Origin: Paulinella micropora
Taxonomy: Eukaryota; Cercozoa; Imbricatea; Euglyphida; Paulinellidae
Reading direction: 5' to 3'
Assembly: GCA_019918135.1 (NCBI GenBank)
Contig: WBZZ01002368.1
Span: 106,001-170,000, forward strand
DNA length: 64,000 nt
Shown piece by piece: positions 29,875 to 41,189 of the stretch (positions within the stretch are counted from its first letter, which is position 1; each line of letters begins with the position of its first letter). The position numbers and the translations under genes are program-made. The notes below the pieces were generated by a model, which had not been told where the DNA came from, did no database searches, and saw only the letters and a program-made list of their open reading frames with translations.

Positions 29875-30690
29875 ATGGAGAAGTTGAATAACGTGAAGGT
29901 GAAACCAGTGAAGAAGGAAGGCGAAGGAAACAAAAAAGCAAAAGGTTATAAATTATTTAATGAAACCTTCGCAACAACACAAATACACAACCAGCGGAGA
30001 CACAACCGACGTATGTAGCACCACCCCCGAGCACAAGTTCTGCGGAGCCACAGCAACCAGAGCCAGAGCGCTCCAACGAAGCTGGAGATGCGTCCTTTGG
30101 ACAGCAACCAGAGCCACAGCAACCACAGACAGACGAGCAACAGCAGGGAGCCCCGCTCGCGGGGCAGTCGCTCACGAGCGACATAGAGGGGAGGGGACTA
30201 ATGACTAATGAAATAGATGATATAACGAAGAAACATGGATGGTATCTCGGAGCGATAGCGAGCGATGAAATCAACAAGTTGAAGCCCGGAAGCAGAAAGC
30301 GATACGGATTTATTATGAATACCGACCCTAGCAACAAAAAAGGACAGCACTGGATGGCTGTATGGATAAGTCTAGATAAAGACAGGAGTGTTGAAGTGTA
30401 TGACCCTTTAGCACTTTACGAGCCAACGGAAGACTTTCAACAACAAATGAAACAACTAATTGACCGAAGTAATCCAGATAGTTATTTATTAATGAAGGTT
30501 AATCAAGTAAAACAACAATCTGATACGAGCGACACATGCGGATGGTTTGCTATGAGATTTTGATGGAGCGGGCAAAAGGAGTGCGATTTAAATTTGCCAG
30601 TGGTTATACAGACTTAAAAGAAGACGAAGCAGAAAAGTTAAAAGCACAGAATGGGTATGGAAATGGTGAGGGATTTAATACATTCATCTA
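29875..30690 (+). pseudogene. Adenain/Ulp1-like cysteine protease (virion maturation protease) with frameshifts
   Basis: ATG 29875 opens a Lys-rich N-terminus; near 29985 the frame shifts to a Pro/Gln-rich linker (EPQQPEPE, QQPEPQQPQ) that runs in frame into the protease. The catalytic order of the adenovirus-protease family is visible: GQHW (His), VYDPLA (Asp), QQSDTSDTCGW (Gln and nucleophilic Cys). A one-base change in a TTTT run at about 30561 breaks the last helix, which continues as MERAKGVRFKFASGY to a stop near 30690. These enzymes cleave capsid proteins during assembly in adenoviruses, polintons and polinton-like viruses. Confidence 0.7.
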
Positions 30691-30811
30691 AAAGATATTT
30701 ATCAACTACACTTTCATCCAATGTTGAATTTTAAATGAAAATTCAACATAACGCTCATTTTCGTTTGTTAATCAACATCGAAAACAGATTAATTTTTTCA
30801 AAATAAAAAAC

Positions 30812-30875
30812 GATGTTTTAGAATATAGCGAGAAATCTGGCGATTAGCCAGATAGAAGCGTAATTCTAAAATATC
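30812..30875 (+). ncRNA. Two-level hairpin just upstream of a capsid-like gene
   Basis: An outer 13-base stem (30812-30824 with 30863-30875, one G-T pair) encloses a perfect 7-base stem (30835-30841 with 30847-30853). It ends seven bases before the ATG at 30883. Could be an RNA structure in the leader, a terminator for the protease transcript or a DNA cruciform. Confidence 0.45.
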
Positions 30876-30882
30876 TATATCA

Positions 30883-31149
30883 ATGGAGTATAAGGGAGGA
30901 AGAAGTTCGGGTATCTATTACATTAATAGTAAAAATAGGATAACTGGCACAGACTCAGACTTTACACACGAAGTCAATATGAAGGGGTTAGACAATCCCA
31001 CACATTGTAAAATATGACATATCTATGTTCCAAAATCGTATTACTCTGTCGCCAGTCCTTACAATACTTTTACATTATCCGAAGACGGATATGAGGCTTT
31101 AATTACGATACCTGAGGGCAACTACACAATGAACAAATTAATAAATAAA
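30883..31149 (+). pseudogene. N-terminal fragment of a probable polinton-like-virus capsid (penton/minor capsid-like) protein
   Basis: ATG 30883 opens a frame with YYINSKNRITGTDSDFTHEV, an in-frame TGA at 31015-31017, then VPKSYYSVASPYNTFTLSEDG and IPEGNYTMNKLINKL. The combination of an early GTxSDF, an xPKSYY...NTFxLxE block and a PxGNY block recurs in structural proteins of polinton-like viruses. The assignment to penton/minor capsid is from memory of that pattern. It is cut at 31149 where copia sequence begins. Confidence 0.5.
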
Positions 31150-31181
31150 CTACCCCACCTGACGCAAGGGATACTCCCTCG

Positions 31182-32288
31182 TCAGACGGGCGCCCCAGGT
31201 ACGTCGCTCCCGTCCTCGTTGTCCTCCCCAGTGACAACTTTTTCCAGTTCGTTAAGCAGTCGTTGCTCACTTTGGGTGAAAAATTGACCGGTGTACCCGT
31301 CACATTTGTCTCCTTTTTCCAAAGTCGGTGTAGCGGTCTGAAACAGGTGCTGCTTCGATTCAGCCATTCTTCCTTTCGGATACAGGGTAGGCCATCCATG
31401 AATGCTTGCGTCTTGTACGACCATGTCCACCGTAGTCACCAGCTTGCCAGTGTAGTAACTCCACGCCTTGTAGGACGTCTCCTCCATGTTGACCCCTATG
31501 AACGCACCTGGTGCTCTCTTCTCTTGTCCCTTCTTACCTCCTTTGTAGAATACACACAGGCAGCCAAACGGTTTCAGGATAGTGTGGTGCGGCGCAGGTC
31601 TTTTGTAGAATGCTTCGTGCCGCGATACCTTAGCTCCTGCCCTGCCTTGCATGTTGAGTACGAAGATAGCGTAGTCTACTGCCAACGGCAGGAAGTAAAG
31701 CGGTACATTCCTTTCAGTAAGTAGCGTAGCCGCCAATGAGAACACAATCTTTATTCCTGCCTCTGCATAGGCGTCTTTGTTGGGATCTTCTCGCACGGGC
31801 AGCCTTTGCTCAACACCTGTACTCGCCAAGTAGCTCTTGACAGACTTGGCAATCCATTCCTTATCAGTTCGAAATTGTTTCATTGGTCTCCCCGTTTGTG
31901 TCTTGGACCACACTTGGACCTCTATCAGCTGCTGTAATGCCAGCTCAGAGGCCCTAGTGGGGTTCCGCTTTCCTTTGAGGAACCCTGAAACATTCTCGAC
32001 GAACAACAGGAAGTAAGGTGTTTGCCCATACAACGGAAACGCAATCCGACCCGTCCCGTCAGCACTCCAATCTTCACCAACCTCATTGCATAGCGTCAGG
32101 GACGCCCCCACATACGAATCATGTTTCTTGATCTTGGTTGTCGCACACGCATTGCAGGTGCATTTCACCACACTCCCCTTGTGCTTTGGAGTCCATCCAT
32201 TCTGCTTTAGGAAATGCATTGCAATTGTTTCTCCAAAGTGAAAAGCATCGTTGATCTCACGCATATCCACTTCTGTAGTAGGGTTCAT
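31182..32288 (-). pseudogene. copia-2 integrase
   Basis: An open 368-codon stretch. It begins with a His/Cys zinc-binding region ending in CTCNAC. The catalytic triad positions are VGEDWSADGTG (Asp), FRTDKEW (Asp) and DPNKDAYAEAG (Glu), the copia D-D-E order. A C-terminal core follows with LKPFGCLCVFYKGGKKG and FIGVN. Integrase joins element cDNA to host DNA. Ends at SDVPGAPV before a stop where RT should follow. Confidence 0.8.
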
Positions 32289-32297
32289 CCTCGTTGA

Positions 32298-32740
32298 TCA
32301 GAAAGCAGGATTCCGCCCAGGGTAAGGCCAGCTCTCTCTCTTCTTCTTTCTCCATCCCGGTGGCTGCAGCGTTGTAAATTGATATTGACAGGACTCGGCG
32401 TCAAAGATACCAATGAGCACCTTGTCCCGCTCTTCCACCTCAATTCGTTTCTTAGTAACGAAGAATTCGGCACCTTGCATAACAATCGCGAACCCTGCGC
32501 GTTGAAGGCGCCCAGCCGAGAACAGCGTCCTATCCAGTGTATGTAAGACATACGCCTCACTCATTTCCACTTCTTGGGGGCTTCCTTCACCGCTGACACC
32601 CACAAATGAAGTGCTTCCTTTAGACTCAGTTGCCGAGACTCCTAAGATGCCCCTGACAACCTATGGGTCGTCATCCAGCACTTCATTTAGCGCGTCAGCC
32701 AACGGCATGTGTTGAGCCGATCCGGAGTCTAGGTAGACTG
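32298..32740 (-). pseudogene. copia-2 aspartic protease region
   Basis: The active-site motif LDSGSAQHM lies near 32710-32740. Downstream, VLHTLDRTLFSAGRLQRAGF corresponds to the conserved LYVPxLxxNLLSVxxLxxxGY block that follows copia proteases. A stop (TAG near 32662) interrupts the frame. Confidence 0.7.
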
Positions 32741-33276
32741 CATATGGGTCTTGAGCACCACCCATACCATTCCCTTGCGCCATGTGGGCCGCAGGTTCTT
32801 TCCACCACCATCCGGCCCCAGGCTCGATCCTCCTCGATTCATTTCCGGTCCACTTTCGTTAGCATCCCCTTCGTCTCCTACTTGTCCAGGCGGTGTCCCC
32901 GGTGGCTTTTTCTCCTCCTCACCGACTGCTCCAGTCCTGGGCGCAGGGTCATCGCTGAGGTTTGCATTCTCTCCTTGTTCCATCGTGATGGTAGTCTTAA
33001 TATATTCTCATCGCCCTACCCTTCTCGCTTCTTTTGTAGGCTCGTTCACGCTTGCGTCGTTCAACCTCAGCGCTCCCCCATCCCCAGGTACCTCAACACC
33101 ACCCTCCCCACCCTGTCTTCCGGGTGTGGATGTGTTTCTTTCAGCGCGGAGACGTGCAATTGCCGCCCTCTTCCTCTCTTCCAGCGCTTCCAGTTGGTAG
33201 ACCCACGGAAAGTAACGCTCCTTGTTACGTAGCAAGGTGAGCTCCGTTTCTGTTTGCGCATGTCCCTTCGCATCTT
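32741..33276 (-). pseudogene. copia-2 linker region, low complexity
   Basis: Charged, Gly/Pro-rich pieces in more than one frame (EEERKRAAIARLRAER, EEEKKPPGTPPGQ) bridge the MYND segment and the protease. No domain recognised. Confidence 0.4.
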
Positions 33277-33930
33277 TCAATGCTTCCCAACTGTGTCCAG
33301 GTAATCCTTGGCCGCCTCAGGTGGTCCAGCCAGCAGCAGAAGATCATTGTACCGTGGTTGCAGCGCCTTTGCCTGCTCTTCCTCTTGCGCGACGACATGG
33401 CAGTATCTGAACAAGCTCTTACACGCCAAGTCTCCCTTCATCCTCGTGACCGTCGAACCGTGAGGTCCCATTCCACGAGCTTCCGTTGAACTTCGGTCCC
33501 CGGCCTGCAGCCACGTCTGCTTGCCTTCTCCTAGAGTCCAGTTACAGAATGAATTATGCCTCGACCAATCCATCTTTTGACACTCCTTGTTACAGTAGGC
33601 TACCATCTTACATCTCGAGCACCACTTTTGCCCCTTGACCTGTGTGACACTACAGTTTTCACACTCAGGCGGCATATGCGTCTCCTTGTCGCACGGCTCG
33701 TTGTCCTCGAGTCCAACCGCCAAGTGCTCCCAATCGTCCGGAGTCACTCTTATATTGTAAAACCACATCCAGAAGTGCAGCGCGTTGTTAAATACAGTCC
33801 TGAAGTCGGCTATGTTCACCTTTCCGTTCCTTGTGTCGCCAGGCACCTCTTCATCAGGTGGTCCGATATACATGAACGGTGTCTCTTTTTCTGCCAGGTA
33901 TGCGTAGACCATTGATCGCCTTCCTTCCAC
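33277..33930 (-). CDS. MYND zinc-finger ORF inside copia-2
   Basis: 217 codons. Residues 90-129 give a complete MYND signature: Cys90, Cys93, Cys104, Cys107, Cys113, Cys117, His125 and Cys129, with AYCNKECQ and DWSRH. MYND fingers mediate protein-protein contacts in chromatin and other complexes and are not a normal copia domain. The upstream 80 residues (YIGPPDEEVPG, FWMWFYNIRVTPDDWEHL) are unassigned. It overlaps the Gag ORF in another frame by 115 bases, so it was probably once fused to Gag. Confidence 0.7.
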   Translation of the reverse strand: MEGRRSMVYAYLAEKETPFMYIGPPDEEVPGDTRNGKVNIADFRTVFNNALHFWMWFYNIRVTPDDWEHLAVGLEDNEPCDKETHMPPECENCSVTQVKGQKWCSRCKMVAYCNKECQKMDWSRHNSFCNWTLGEGKQTWLQAGDRSSTEARGMGPHGSTVTRMKGDLACKSLFRYCHVVAQEEEQAKALQPRYNDLLLLAGPPEAAKDYLDTVGKH

Positions 33931-35166
33931 AGTCGTTGGCCGCAGTCCCGATCCATCCGTAGCAGGCGCCAGGTAGACAGCTTCTTCAACAGCATCCCTC
34001 GGAACAGTTCCGTCATCTTACACGTCCACTCACGATGTCTTGCAGCCATACAGGACACGGCCGCGGCGGGGGGCGACTTCGCAGCACCCGGAGCTTTGCG
34101 TCCCTGGTCCTTCCCGCCTTTTTCTTTCGCCGTTTCCTTCTGCGGCATGTCCCTTTTAGGAAATTTCTTGCGGTATCTGTCCTTCAGCGTTGGACAGCTT
34201 TTGCCGACGTGATCGAGGCAGGGTATTTTACATTTCTCCATGCATCTGAAGTACTTATGTTCCTTTGAACAATTGTAGCATTCCAGCTTCGGGCGCCCTT
34301 TACCACCCTTGCCATCCTGCTGCCCAGCCCACATCGCCGCGTCGTCCTTGCTTCCCGCTCGCTGCGCCTCGTTTGCGATGACCCGCCTCTGGAACGCATT
34401 TTCGAAGGCATCCCAGTCCCGCGATGGCTCGGTCACCTGAGCATCCAAGAACGGTTTCCAAAGGTGTTTGTCCGAGCACTTTGCCAACGCAGTCTTAATG
34501 AACTGCATCTGGAGACCCACTCCAACCGGTTCGCCATGATCCTCCAAAAACTCACAGTGCGTAGTGAAGTCTCTGAGTTGCGCCATCATGTCGTCTTTCA
34601 CGTTGAACTGCCAGTTGCTTACTAAATTATTCCTCTTCTGCATCTGATGTATCTCCGTGCCCTGGTATCTCTGCCGTAGCACGTTAATTACTTCCTCCGG
34701 TCGCAGAGTCGGCTCCCGCACTAGGTAACGGACAATCCTTTCAGCCGGCGACCCATATTCAAGGGCCTTGTATAGCCACATGAAAATCTGCGCCCTTCTC
34801 GCAAGTATCTTGCGGGCGTTGGACCATGGTCAGGTTCACAACCGGTGCCGGCGCCGGTCCCGCAGCTCTCCCCTGTCTCCCAGCCCTCGGGTCTGGTTTC
34901 TCCTCCTCCTCTGGGTTACCGTAGGCTGCATCCGCAGGCACTTCTGGGGCCGCGGCCTTCAACTCCGCCTCCACTTCCCATCGCCAGATTAGGACGTCCT
35001 GTAGGGGCGCCACATATTCCCAGCATTCCACCGAACTCAGGTCCACCCGCACCTGCGCGTACCAGTCATCCCAGCTCCGTCCCTTTATACCATCGATGAA
35101 CGCCGGCGCTTTTCATTGTAGAACCACGGTCGCCGCGTCCTTTTCTTTGGTCGCAGAAGCACCCAT
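33816..35166 (-). pseudogene. copia-2 Gag with zinc-knuckle-like motif
   Basis: Begins MGASATKEKDAATVV at 35166, has a stop within the first 20 codons and a frameshift near 34770. It then runs as an alpha-helical Gag core (PEEVINVLRQRYQGTEIHQ, FTTHCEFLEDHGEPVG). CYNCSKEHKYFRC and CLDHVGKSC form a Cys/His-rich nucleic-acid-binding region, followed by a Lys-rich tail. Confidence 0.65.
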
Positions 35167-35453
35167 AACACACTATAGTATAATATCCGGTTGCTAAGTT
35201 GGCAGAGGCCGGTTAGAGCCGGACGACTTCAGTAGATCGCAGTTGATCAGATTGTGAGGTTTTATTGAGTAACAGTTTTTACCGCCAAACAGAGCACTGG
35301 TTTAGTAAAGCGCATGGCTGGCTGACTTGAGTAATTTTAATGTTACATCCAATCATTAATTCTTATTGTCCAGACCAGACTAACTTGGTAATCTATGTCA
35401 GTCCTAACGAAAGTAATTACAAGCGTAACTGCCGTCAGAAATGATTCTAATAG
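35167..35453. other. Segment between copia-2 Gag and the split ORF
   Basis: No gene is seen. It may contain the leader or LTR remnant of copia-2. Confidence 0.4.
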
Positions 35454-35734
35454 CTATCTTGTTGTAAAGAGAAGGAAAAGAGAGCAAAAAGGGAACATGG
35501 AAAGTTAGGTAGGGGGAGTGAGTTAGACACTTCTGACAGGGGGAGTGAATCAGACACTGCTGACACAGATGAGGGAGGTGAGAAGGTGAAAGCATTAAAA
35601 AGGATGACGAGATTTTTGACAGGGCGAGACAGAGCAGGCACGGCAAAGGAGAAGGCACACATGGGCAAAGTGAAGGTAGCACAAGAGAGAGAAGTCTATC
35701 GTCAATGTGCGGGGCGAGTGTCAGGTGAGCAGCA
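35454..35734 (+). pseudogene. 5' part of an ORF interrupted by copia-1
   Basis: Open from the stop at 35451 to the insertion. It encodes a hydrophilic, Ser/Asp-then-Lys-rich segment (RGSESDTADTDEGGEKVK, REVYRQCAGRVSGEQ). Removing the element and one copy of the CAGCA duplication joins it in frame to 44609. The combined open stretch is about 270 codons. Host protein or older retroelement Gag; not identified. Confidence 0.5.
35730..35734 (+). repeat. Target-site duplication CAGCA, left copy
   Basis: CAGCA immediately precedes the 5' LTR and recurs immediately after the 3' LTR at 44604-44608. Confidence 0.85.
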
Positions 35735-36193
35735 CGTTGCATCCGCTTTCATTTTATAATTAGATATTAACGTTTTTCCATTTTACTTATATCGGAATGG
35801 TCCGACAGTACTTACCTTTTATTAATTACGATTACCATTTTACTATTTATGGATAATCAATGACGTAGGAATTATTTCTAGAAAGTCAGTTAACAGTCAT
35901 CCATTACGTCGACCATAATCTAATAGTAGTGACGTGTCACGTCGATAGCGTAAAGTGTATATTGATTGTATATTCAGTAAAGTTCCGTTCGTATTGGTGG
36001 GAAGTACTGAAGGGATTAAATACTCACCGGTAATCAATCTGCCGGAATTACTGTTCTCACGAACAATCTGTCAATTGATTAGTAGGTTATCAGTGTTACC
36101 GGATTCATCTCCGTGACACGCCTCTGCATCGCAATTCGTTTTCGGTCACTAAGTTCAGACTTAAGTTTATTCGGTTCAATACTGGTTTTATCG
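35735..36193 (+). repeat. copia-1 5' LTR
   Basis: Begins CGTTGCATCC and ends TTTTATCG, i.e. CG...CG rather than the usual TG...CA. The boundaries are fixed by comparison with the 3' copy, where similarity starts and stops at exactly these bases. Confidence 0.9.
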
Positions 36194-36221
36194 GTTATGC
36201 AGCCTTGACTGTCAACCACTC

Positions 36222-37515
36222 ATGAGTAAATCCCAAACCCCTAAACTTCTCAACCTAGCGAGCGTACCCACGCTCAAACCAAGCGAACGATTTTACCAGG
36301 AATGGCGGTTCCAATTCCAATTATTCACTTACGGTGATAGCGCAGAAATGGGAGACATGGTTGCCTCAACGCTAGAGGAACCAGATAAAGCAGTTGCAAA
36401 ATTTCCATACAACCCTGTGCTCATGCGTAACGCGGAAGAATGATCTGACGAGTCCTCGGAGGACGATTCAGAACCGGAACCTCAGAAAGAGAGAGAAAAG
36501 CCCAAACAAGGAAAGATACATCGTCTCAAAAAGGCAAATCCTCTCTCCTTCTATCGGCAAAGGAGCAGCTGGAAGAACAAAGCCAGAAGAGCCCAAACGA
36601 GGAAAAAGAGAGCATCCTCCAAAAGAAAAAAAAGCTGACAAACAATACGCACAGCGTATGCAAAGATTAGGACTCTATCTCTCTGTTGCATTTAAAGCAC
36701 CCGTCCTAGTGACAATGTGCATGAGTGTAGAGAATAGAAATCCTATCGGCATGTTGGTTTTGGTCGAAAAGAGGTATGGCGGCAAATCACTCCTCGATAT
36801 GATTATAAGATGGCAAAAATATATCGTTGCCAGCCCCAAGGGAGGCATAGGCTATTGGCTTGATGAGAACCGACTCTCTGAGCTTCATAATCAAGGAGAC
36901 TACGGTGGGAAAATCCCTACAGACTTTTTCACTGCAGATCTCTTGCACAAGCTCTCGTATCACCCAGCATTCGGAGTGCTCGACGCCATAATGATCCAAT
37001 TCGAAAATAAGGGAATCACTTCCCGCTCCCAAGTGGAAGATATGCTGAGAAAAATCTGGGGTAAGTATAAATTAAAACAGAACTCTCAGCGAAAGACCCT
37101 TAAGGCAGGCGAAACCCCTGAGAAAACTAAAGGAAAACGTAAGACTTTTGAGAAGTCATTTGTGACTCAACAAACGGACGACGAAGCACAACGTTGCTTC
37201 AACTGCAATTCCCCCGGGCACTTAGCCAAAGGCTGCAGCAAACCTTGCGTAAAAGGCGAATGCAAGAAAGGCAAGAAACACCCCCGTAAGGATTGCCCAC
37301 GGTTTAAGTCTAAAAGGTTTTCGGGCACTAAACCTTCCAAGAAGTCCCCTAGAACTACTGTCGCAGTAGCTGAGCAAGCCTCAGACGAACAAGACAATGA
37401 ACTCACACAGGAAGAAGACAACACAGATCAACAAGACGAGCCTAGTGAAGAAGAGGAAGAGAGTCAGTCTGTGTTTGTTTTATTTGGAGGAGGACAGGAG
37501 ACAGGAGGAAGATAG
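36222..37515 (+). pseudogene. copia-1 Gag with CCHC zinc knuckle
   Basis: ATG 36222 lies only 29 bases inside the LTR end. A TGA at 36441 follows NPVLMRNAEE, after which an acidic stretch continues in the same frame. The frame then moves at an A8 run (near 36630) to the core (QYAQRMQRLGLYLSVAFKAP) and to CFNCNSPGHLAKGC, a textbook CX2CX4HX4C knuckle that binds element RNA. Ends in an acidic tail. Confidence 0.75.
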
Positions 37516-39514
37516 GCCTAGAACTAGAAGACAGTCAGCTAGACAGACTAGCAACAACACCGAACAGAAGCAGTTCACGCAGACACAGAACAGCAATAAG
37601 CAAAGCAGACAGTCACATCCCAGACAGTCGCAGTCTAGACAGTCGCAGACAAGGCAGTCGCAGACCAGCAGTCAGCAAGAAAGACCGTCACAGACAGGCA
37701 GACAGCAGAGCAGACAGTCGCAGACAAGGCAGTCAAAGACTAGCAGTCAGCAAGAAAGACAGTCTCAGAACAGCAGTCAGCAGAGCAGTCGACAGAGTAG
37801 ACAACAACTCACAGACAGCAAACGACAGGCAACAACGACACAGGACAAGCTGCACACTGCTCATTCACGAAAGGACACAGGAGACAGGAGAACAGAGAGA
37901 TCAAAGCAAGAGAGAGAAAGACGAAACAGAATCTATCACTACACGCACCACCTCTCCTGAAAGTACCCAGTCTATCGGAACGTACAGGTCGTTGCGAACC
38001 ACCACCACATCCCATCTATTCCAAGCTACAGCCTGGCTATACTCTATCTAGCAAACAGAAACAGTTAGTCAGAAAGGAGACAGATGTTAGAGGAAACCTA
38101 CGATTTCAAGGGAGAAATACACGCGGTGAACAGTGCGGGATTACTCGCGACCCCAATTTTTCGGATCACCCAAAATGATGGGGAAACGGTTCGAATTCTC
38201 GAAGTTCTGCGGTTATCACGCACACCAAGACCCTTTCTTCCCTTTTATAGACCTTGATAGACCGGGAGAAGCAAGACCTGCAAAATGGGAAACTACCCAG
38301 ACCAGAAAGGCTTAGAACAGAAAGCGGAATTGTACCTACAAAAGTATGGAAACGTACAAGGGTATACAATGCTGAATCAAGCATGGGTCTATTACCCGCC
38401 GAACAGTCGCACGAGTTTCAAATTGCGCCGTCAGCAGAACTGAATGCAATTACGCTACAGTACGCGCAAAAAATCGGTTTGGTCCCCACCTCAGATCAGA
38501 AAAGTCAGAACCGACAGAACAAACAGAGAGACGAGTGCCAAGACAGACACGATGACGGACCAATACCAGAAAGTAACATCCCAGTATGTCCTATTCCTGA
38601 AAGGTTTTGTACTACCTCTGTCACCACAGCACAATCATCTGCTCACGTTCAGCAACTTACTCCAGGTGGTCATTATCTCACTAGTACTGCATTCAGACAG
38701 GCAGGTCTAGTAAGACTTGACGACCAAGCACGCCCCAATCCACACATTTCACCCATCAACTTTCACACCTTACAGCACTTAGCAGAAGTAATGACACAAG
38801 GATGTGAATGGACAGCAAATAAGGAGGTAGTGTGGATGGCAGATGAGCAGAAATACGACTTTCTCACGGACATTATGAATGCGATAGAGGGAGTGTATGC
38901 CAAGCACAGAGTCGTACGCACTAGCGCCCTATAGTGCAGAAAGAGGCCCTATACTTACGCATTCCACCCCACAAGAGAGGGCACGTTTGCCTGGTGTATC
39001 CAGCTCACTACAACCAAATGTCCCCACAGAACGAATTCTTTTCACTACTCCACCAGTCAACAACCAGACAGCAAGGGTAGAACAAAAGAAGGAAGTAGAC
39101 AATGATGCACCACAAGAAGAGATTGAAGAAGTAGACGAGGAGGATCAGACAAGAAATGAAGAAGAAGAAGAAGAAGAAGAAGAAGAAGAAGAAGAAGAAG
39201 AACTGTTGCATGACGACAGTGACTGGGAGAAGAACTCAGACGAGATAAGACTGTTGAGAGTATTAGAAATGTCATCACCAGAGGAAAAGATAGAGGATGT
39301 AGAAGAAGACGAAGATGAAGAGAATGAACAAGAAGACGAAGACGATAGTGAAAGTAGAGATGATTCAGTTACAGAGGGACACAAAGCAAAGAAAGGAGAG
39401 AAAGAAACAGCATCAGACAAAGCCATGGTGTTATTTTTGTCCCAGTCGGTGTGCCCAAGACGGAAAGCATGTTGGGGTGAATGGGGAGGGAGGCCCCAAG
39501 AACAGAAACGATAG
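37516..39514 (+). pseudogene. copia-1 linker and degenerate protease region
   Basis: Gln/Ser/Arg-rich repeats (SRQSQTRQSQTSSQQER type) at 37530-37830 lead to a stretch at 38254-38934 with SAELNAITLQYAQKIGLVP, reminiscent of a retropepsin whose DxG has been lost. A Glu-rich tract (39150-39200) and a further acidic stretch follow. The protease call is weak. Confidence 0.45.
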
Positions 39515-41150
39515 AGATAGCGACAGGAGCACTTCAAATCACAGCACAGCCACAGATAGCAAAGATAGCAACAAGGATAGTCGCAGCAAAGCAGTATTGT
39601 ACGTCAAGTACCCCAGCAAGACAGACAAACGTAGACCAATAGATATAGACGTCTTACATCATAATATAGAACATTTTAGTTATCCAAAAGCTGCTGCATT
39701 TGCAGAAGCGGCCGGATATAGGATAGTCAGTCCCAAAGGGACACTCGACAGCGCAAAGGAAGAGTGCGCACTATGCGAACCGTGCATGATTAGCAAATCG
39801 AAATTTCTACCTCGGTTCGCAGTCAATCACATTCGTAGAGCTTCCAAGACAGCAGAAATTCTACATGTTGACACACAGGGAGCATGGCGCACTATATCTA
39901 GAACAGGAAAGAGGTATAAATTCTCGGTGACCGACGATTTTTCCTGATACACTATTGATTTTTATCTCGCGCATAAGAATGAGTTCATAGCTTGTCTGAG
40001 AAAGGCCATCCATTTCTTTGAAACACAGACAGGCAATAGGACTAAGGAAATCCGTTGCGACTGGGAATTCACGGCACCCAATGAGGTAAAACGAGAATAC
40101 CCGGGCATAATATGGAAAGATGCAGCTACTGGCGATAAGGATTGTAATCCCATAGCTGAAAGGATGAACCAGATAACCGGAGGACCTGCCCGAGCAATGC
40201 GTATACACGCAGGGTTTCCACCCAATTTTTGGGACGAAATGGAACATACGGCTTCCACTTTGTGGAACATTCTTCCGGCGACCACTGGTCCCAGAAAGGG
40301 TATGTCCCCTTACGAACAGTTGTTCGGTAGAAAGCCCCCAATGCACCAACTCAAGCCTATAGGTAGCAGAGGAGTTATGCACATAGGTAAGAAAGACGGC
40401 AAGGGAGCTATGCCCGGCAAAGTTGTTACTGTAGTAGGGTGCGACATACACAGGGAGCTGTATCGCGTATGGGACGGTAAAAGAGTGATTCAAGGAGTTA
40501 GAAATGCGCGTTTCAATCCTCACAAAGTAGGCCCACTGACAGGTAATTCAGCGGAGATAGCATGGAGTGACGAATCTGAGGGGGAGCAAGAGAAAGATAG
40601 CTTCACCGAAAACATTCCACACATAGACACTAGCGAGATAGGTAGTCTATTAGCAGATCTAGACACTCCAATACCATCAATTAACGCACAAGACAACGAC
40701 GACGAGGATCACACACCACTCCTAGTCCCCACTCACGCGAACACGAACATACCAGATTCGCCAACTCATGACACCGAACAGCCACAGCACAGTGAATCAG
40801 AACAACAAGACGAGCTAAGCTTAGAACAAAGCTTGCAGGACGACTCTTACAAACAAGTTAGTATAGGCCCGACTCCAAACTCTGATTTCACAGCCCCAGA
40901 TGCCGACTACACTGACCCCAATCAGTACGTAGAATGTAAGCCACCCCCGAAAGGATTAACATGGGAACAGAGCGATAGCGCATCGACTGCAAACAAAATC
41001 CACGGAAAAAGGACGAGAACACAGACAGACTTGTCAAAAACATCCACTCATTACGTGAAACTAATGAATCAACACTTGACTGGCATGGATGACTACATTT
41101 CTAAAGAAGAAGCAAGCGAAATGGTTGTTTTACATACACTTACCTACTGA
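39515..41150 (+). pseudogene. copia-1 integrase
   Basis: One frame, open except for a TGA at 39946-39948. Pre-integrase zinc region: HHNIEHFSYPK and CALCEPC. Catalytic positions: HVDTQG (Asp), IRCDWEFT (Asp) and NPIAERMNQ (Glu). The TGA falls in TDDFS-stop-YT, where copia integrases have Arg (DDFSRYT), so it is explained by CGA to TGA. The C-terminus has PYEQLFGRKPPMHQLKPIG. Confidence 0.8.
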
Positions 41151-41189
41151 CCTAGTAGAAGAAGGAATGACGCTAAAGGACTTGCAAAA

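Larger units (their letters stand above)
31150..35166 (-). mobile_element. Truncated Ty1/copia element carrying a MYND finger (copia-2)
   Basis: On the minus strand the order is Gag (from ATG 35166), MYND segment, protease, GAG-pre-integrase and integrase. Reverse transcriptase and RNase H are absent: the element stops at the junction with the polinton-like remnant. Multiple frameshifts and stops occur. No LTR is identified; 35167-35400 may be its leader or LTR remnant. Confidence 0.75.

Noticed and set aside
30201..31017. UGA recoding as a sense codon
   Set aside because: In-frame TGA occurs in three genes, but TAG and TAA also interrupt frames here, the protease case is a homopolymer shift and one TGA is explained by CGA to TGA.
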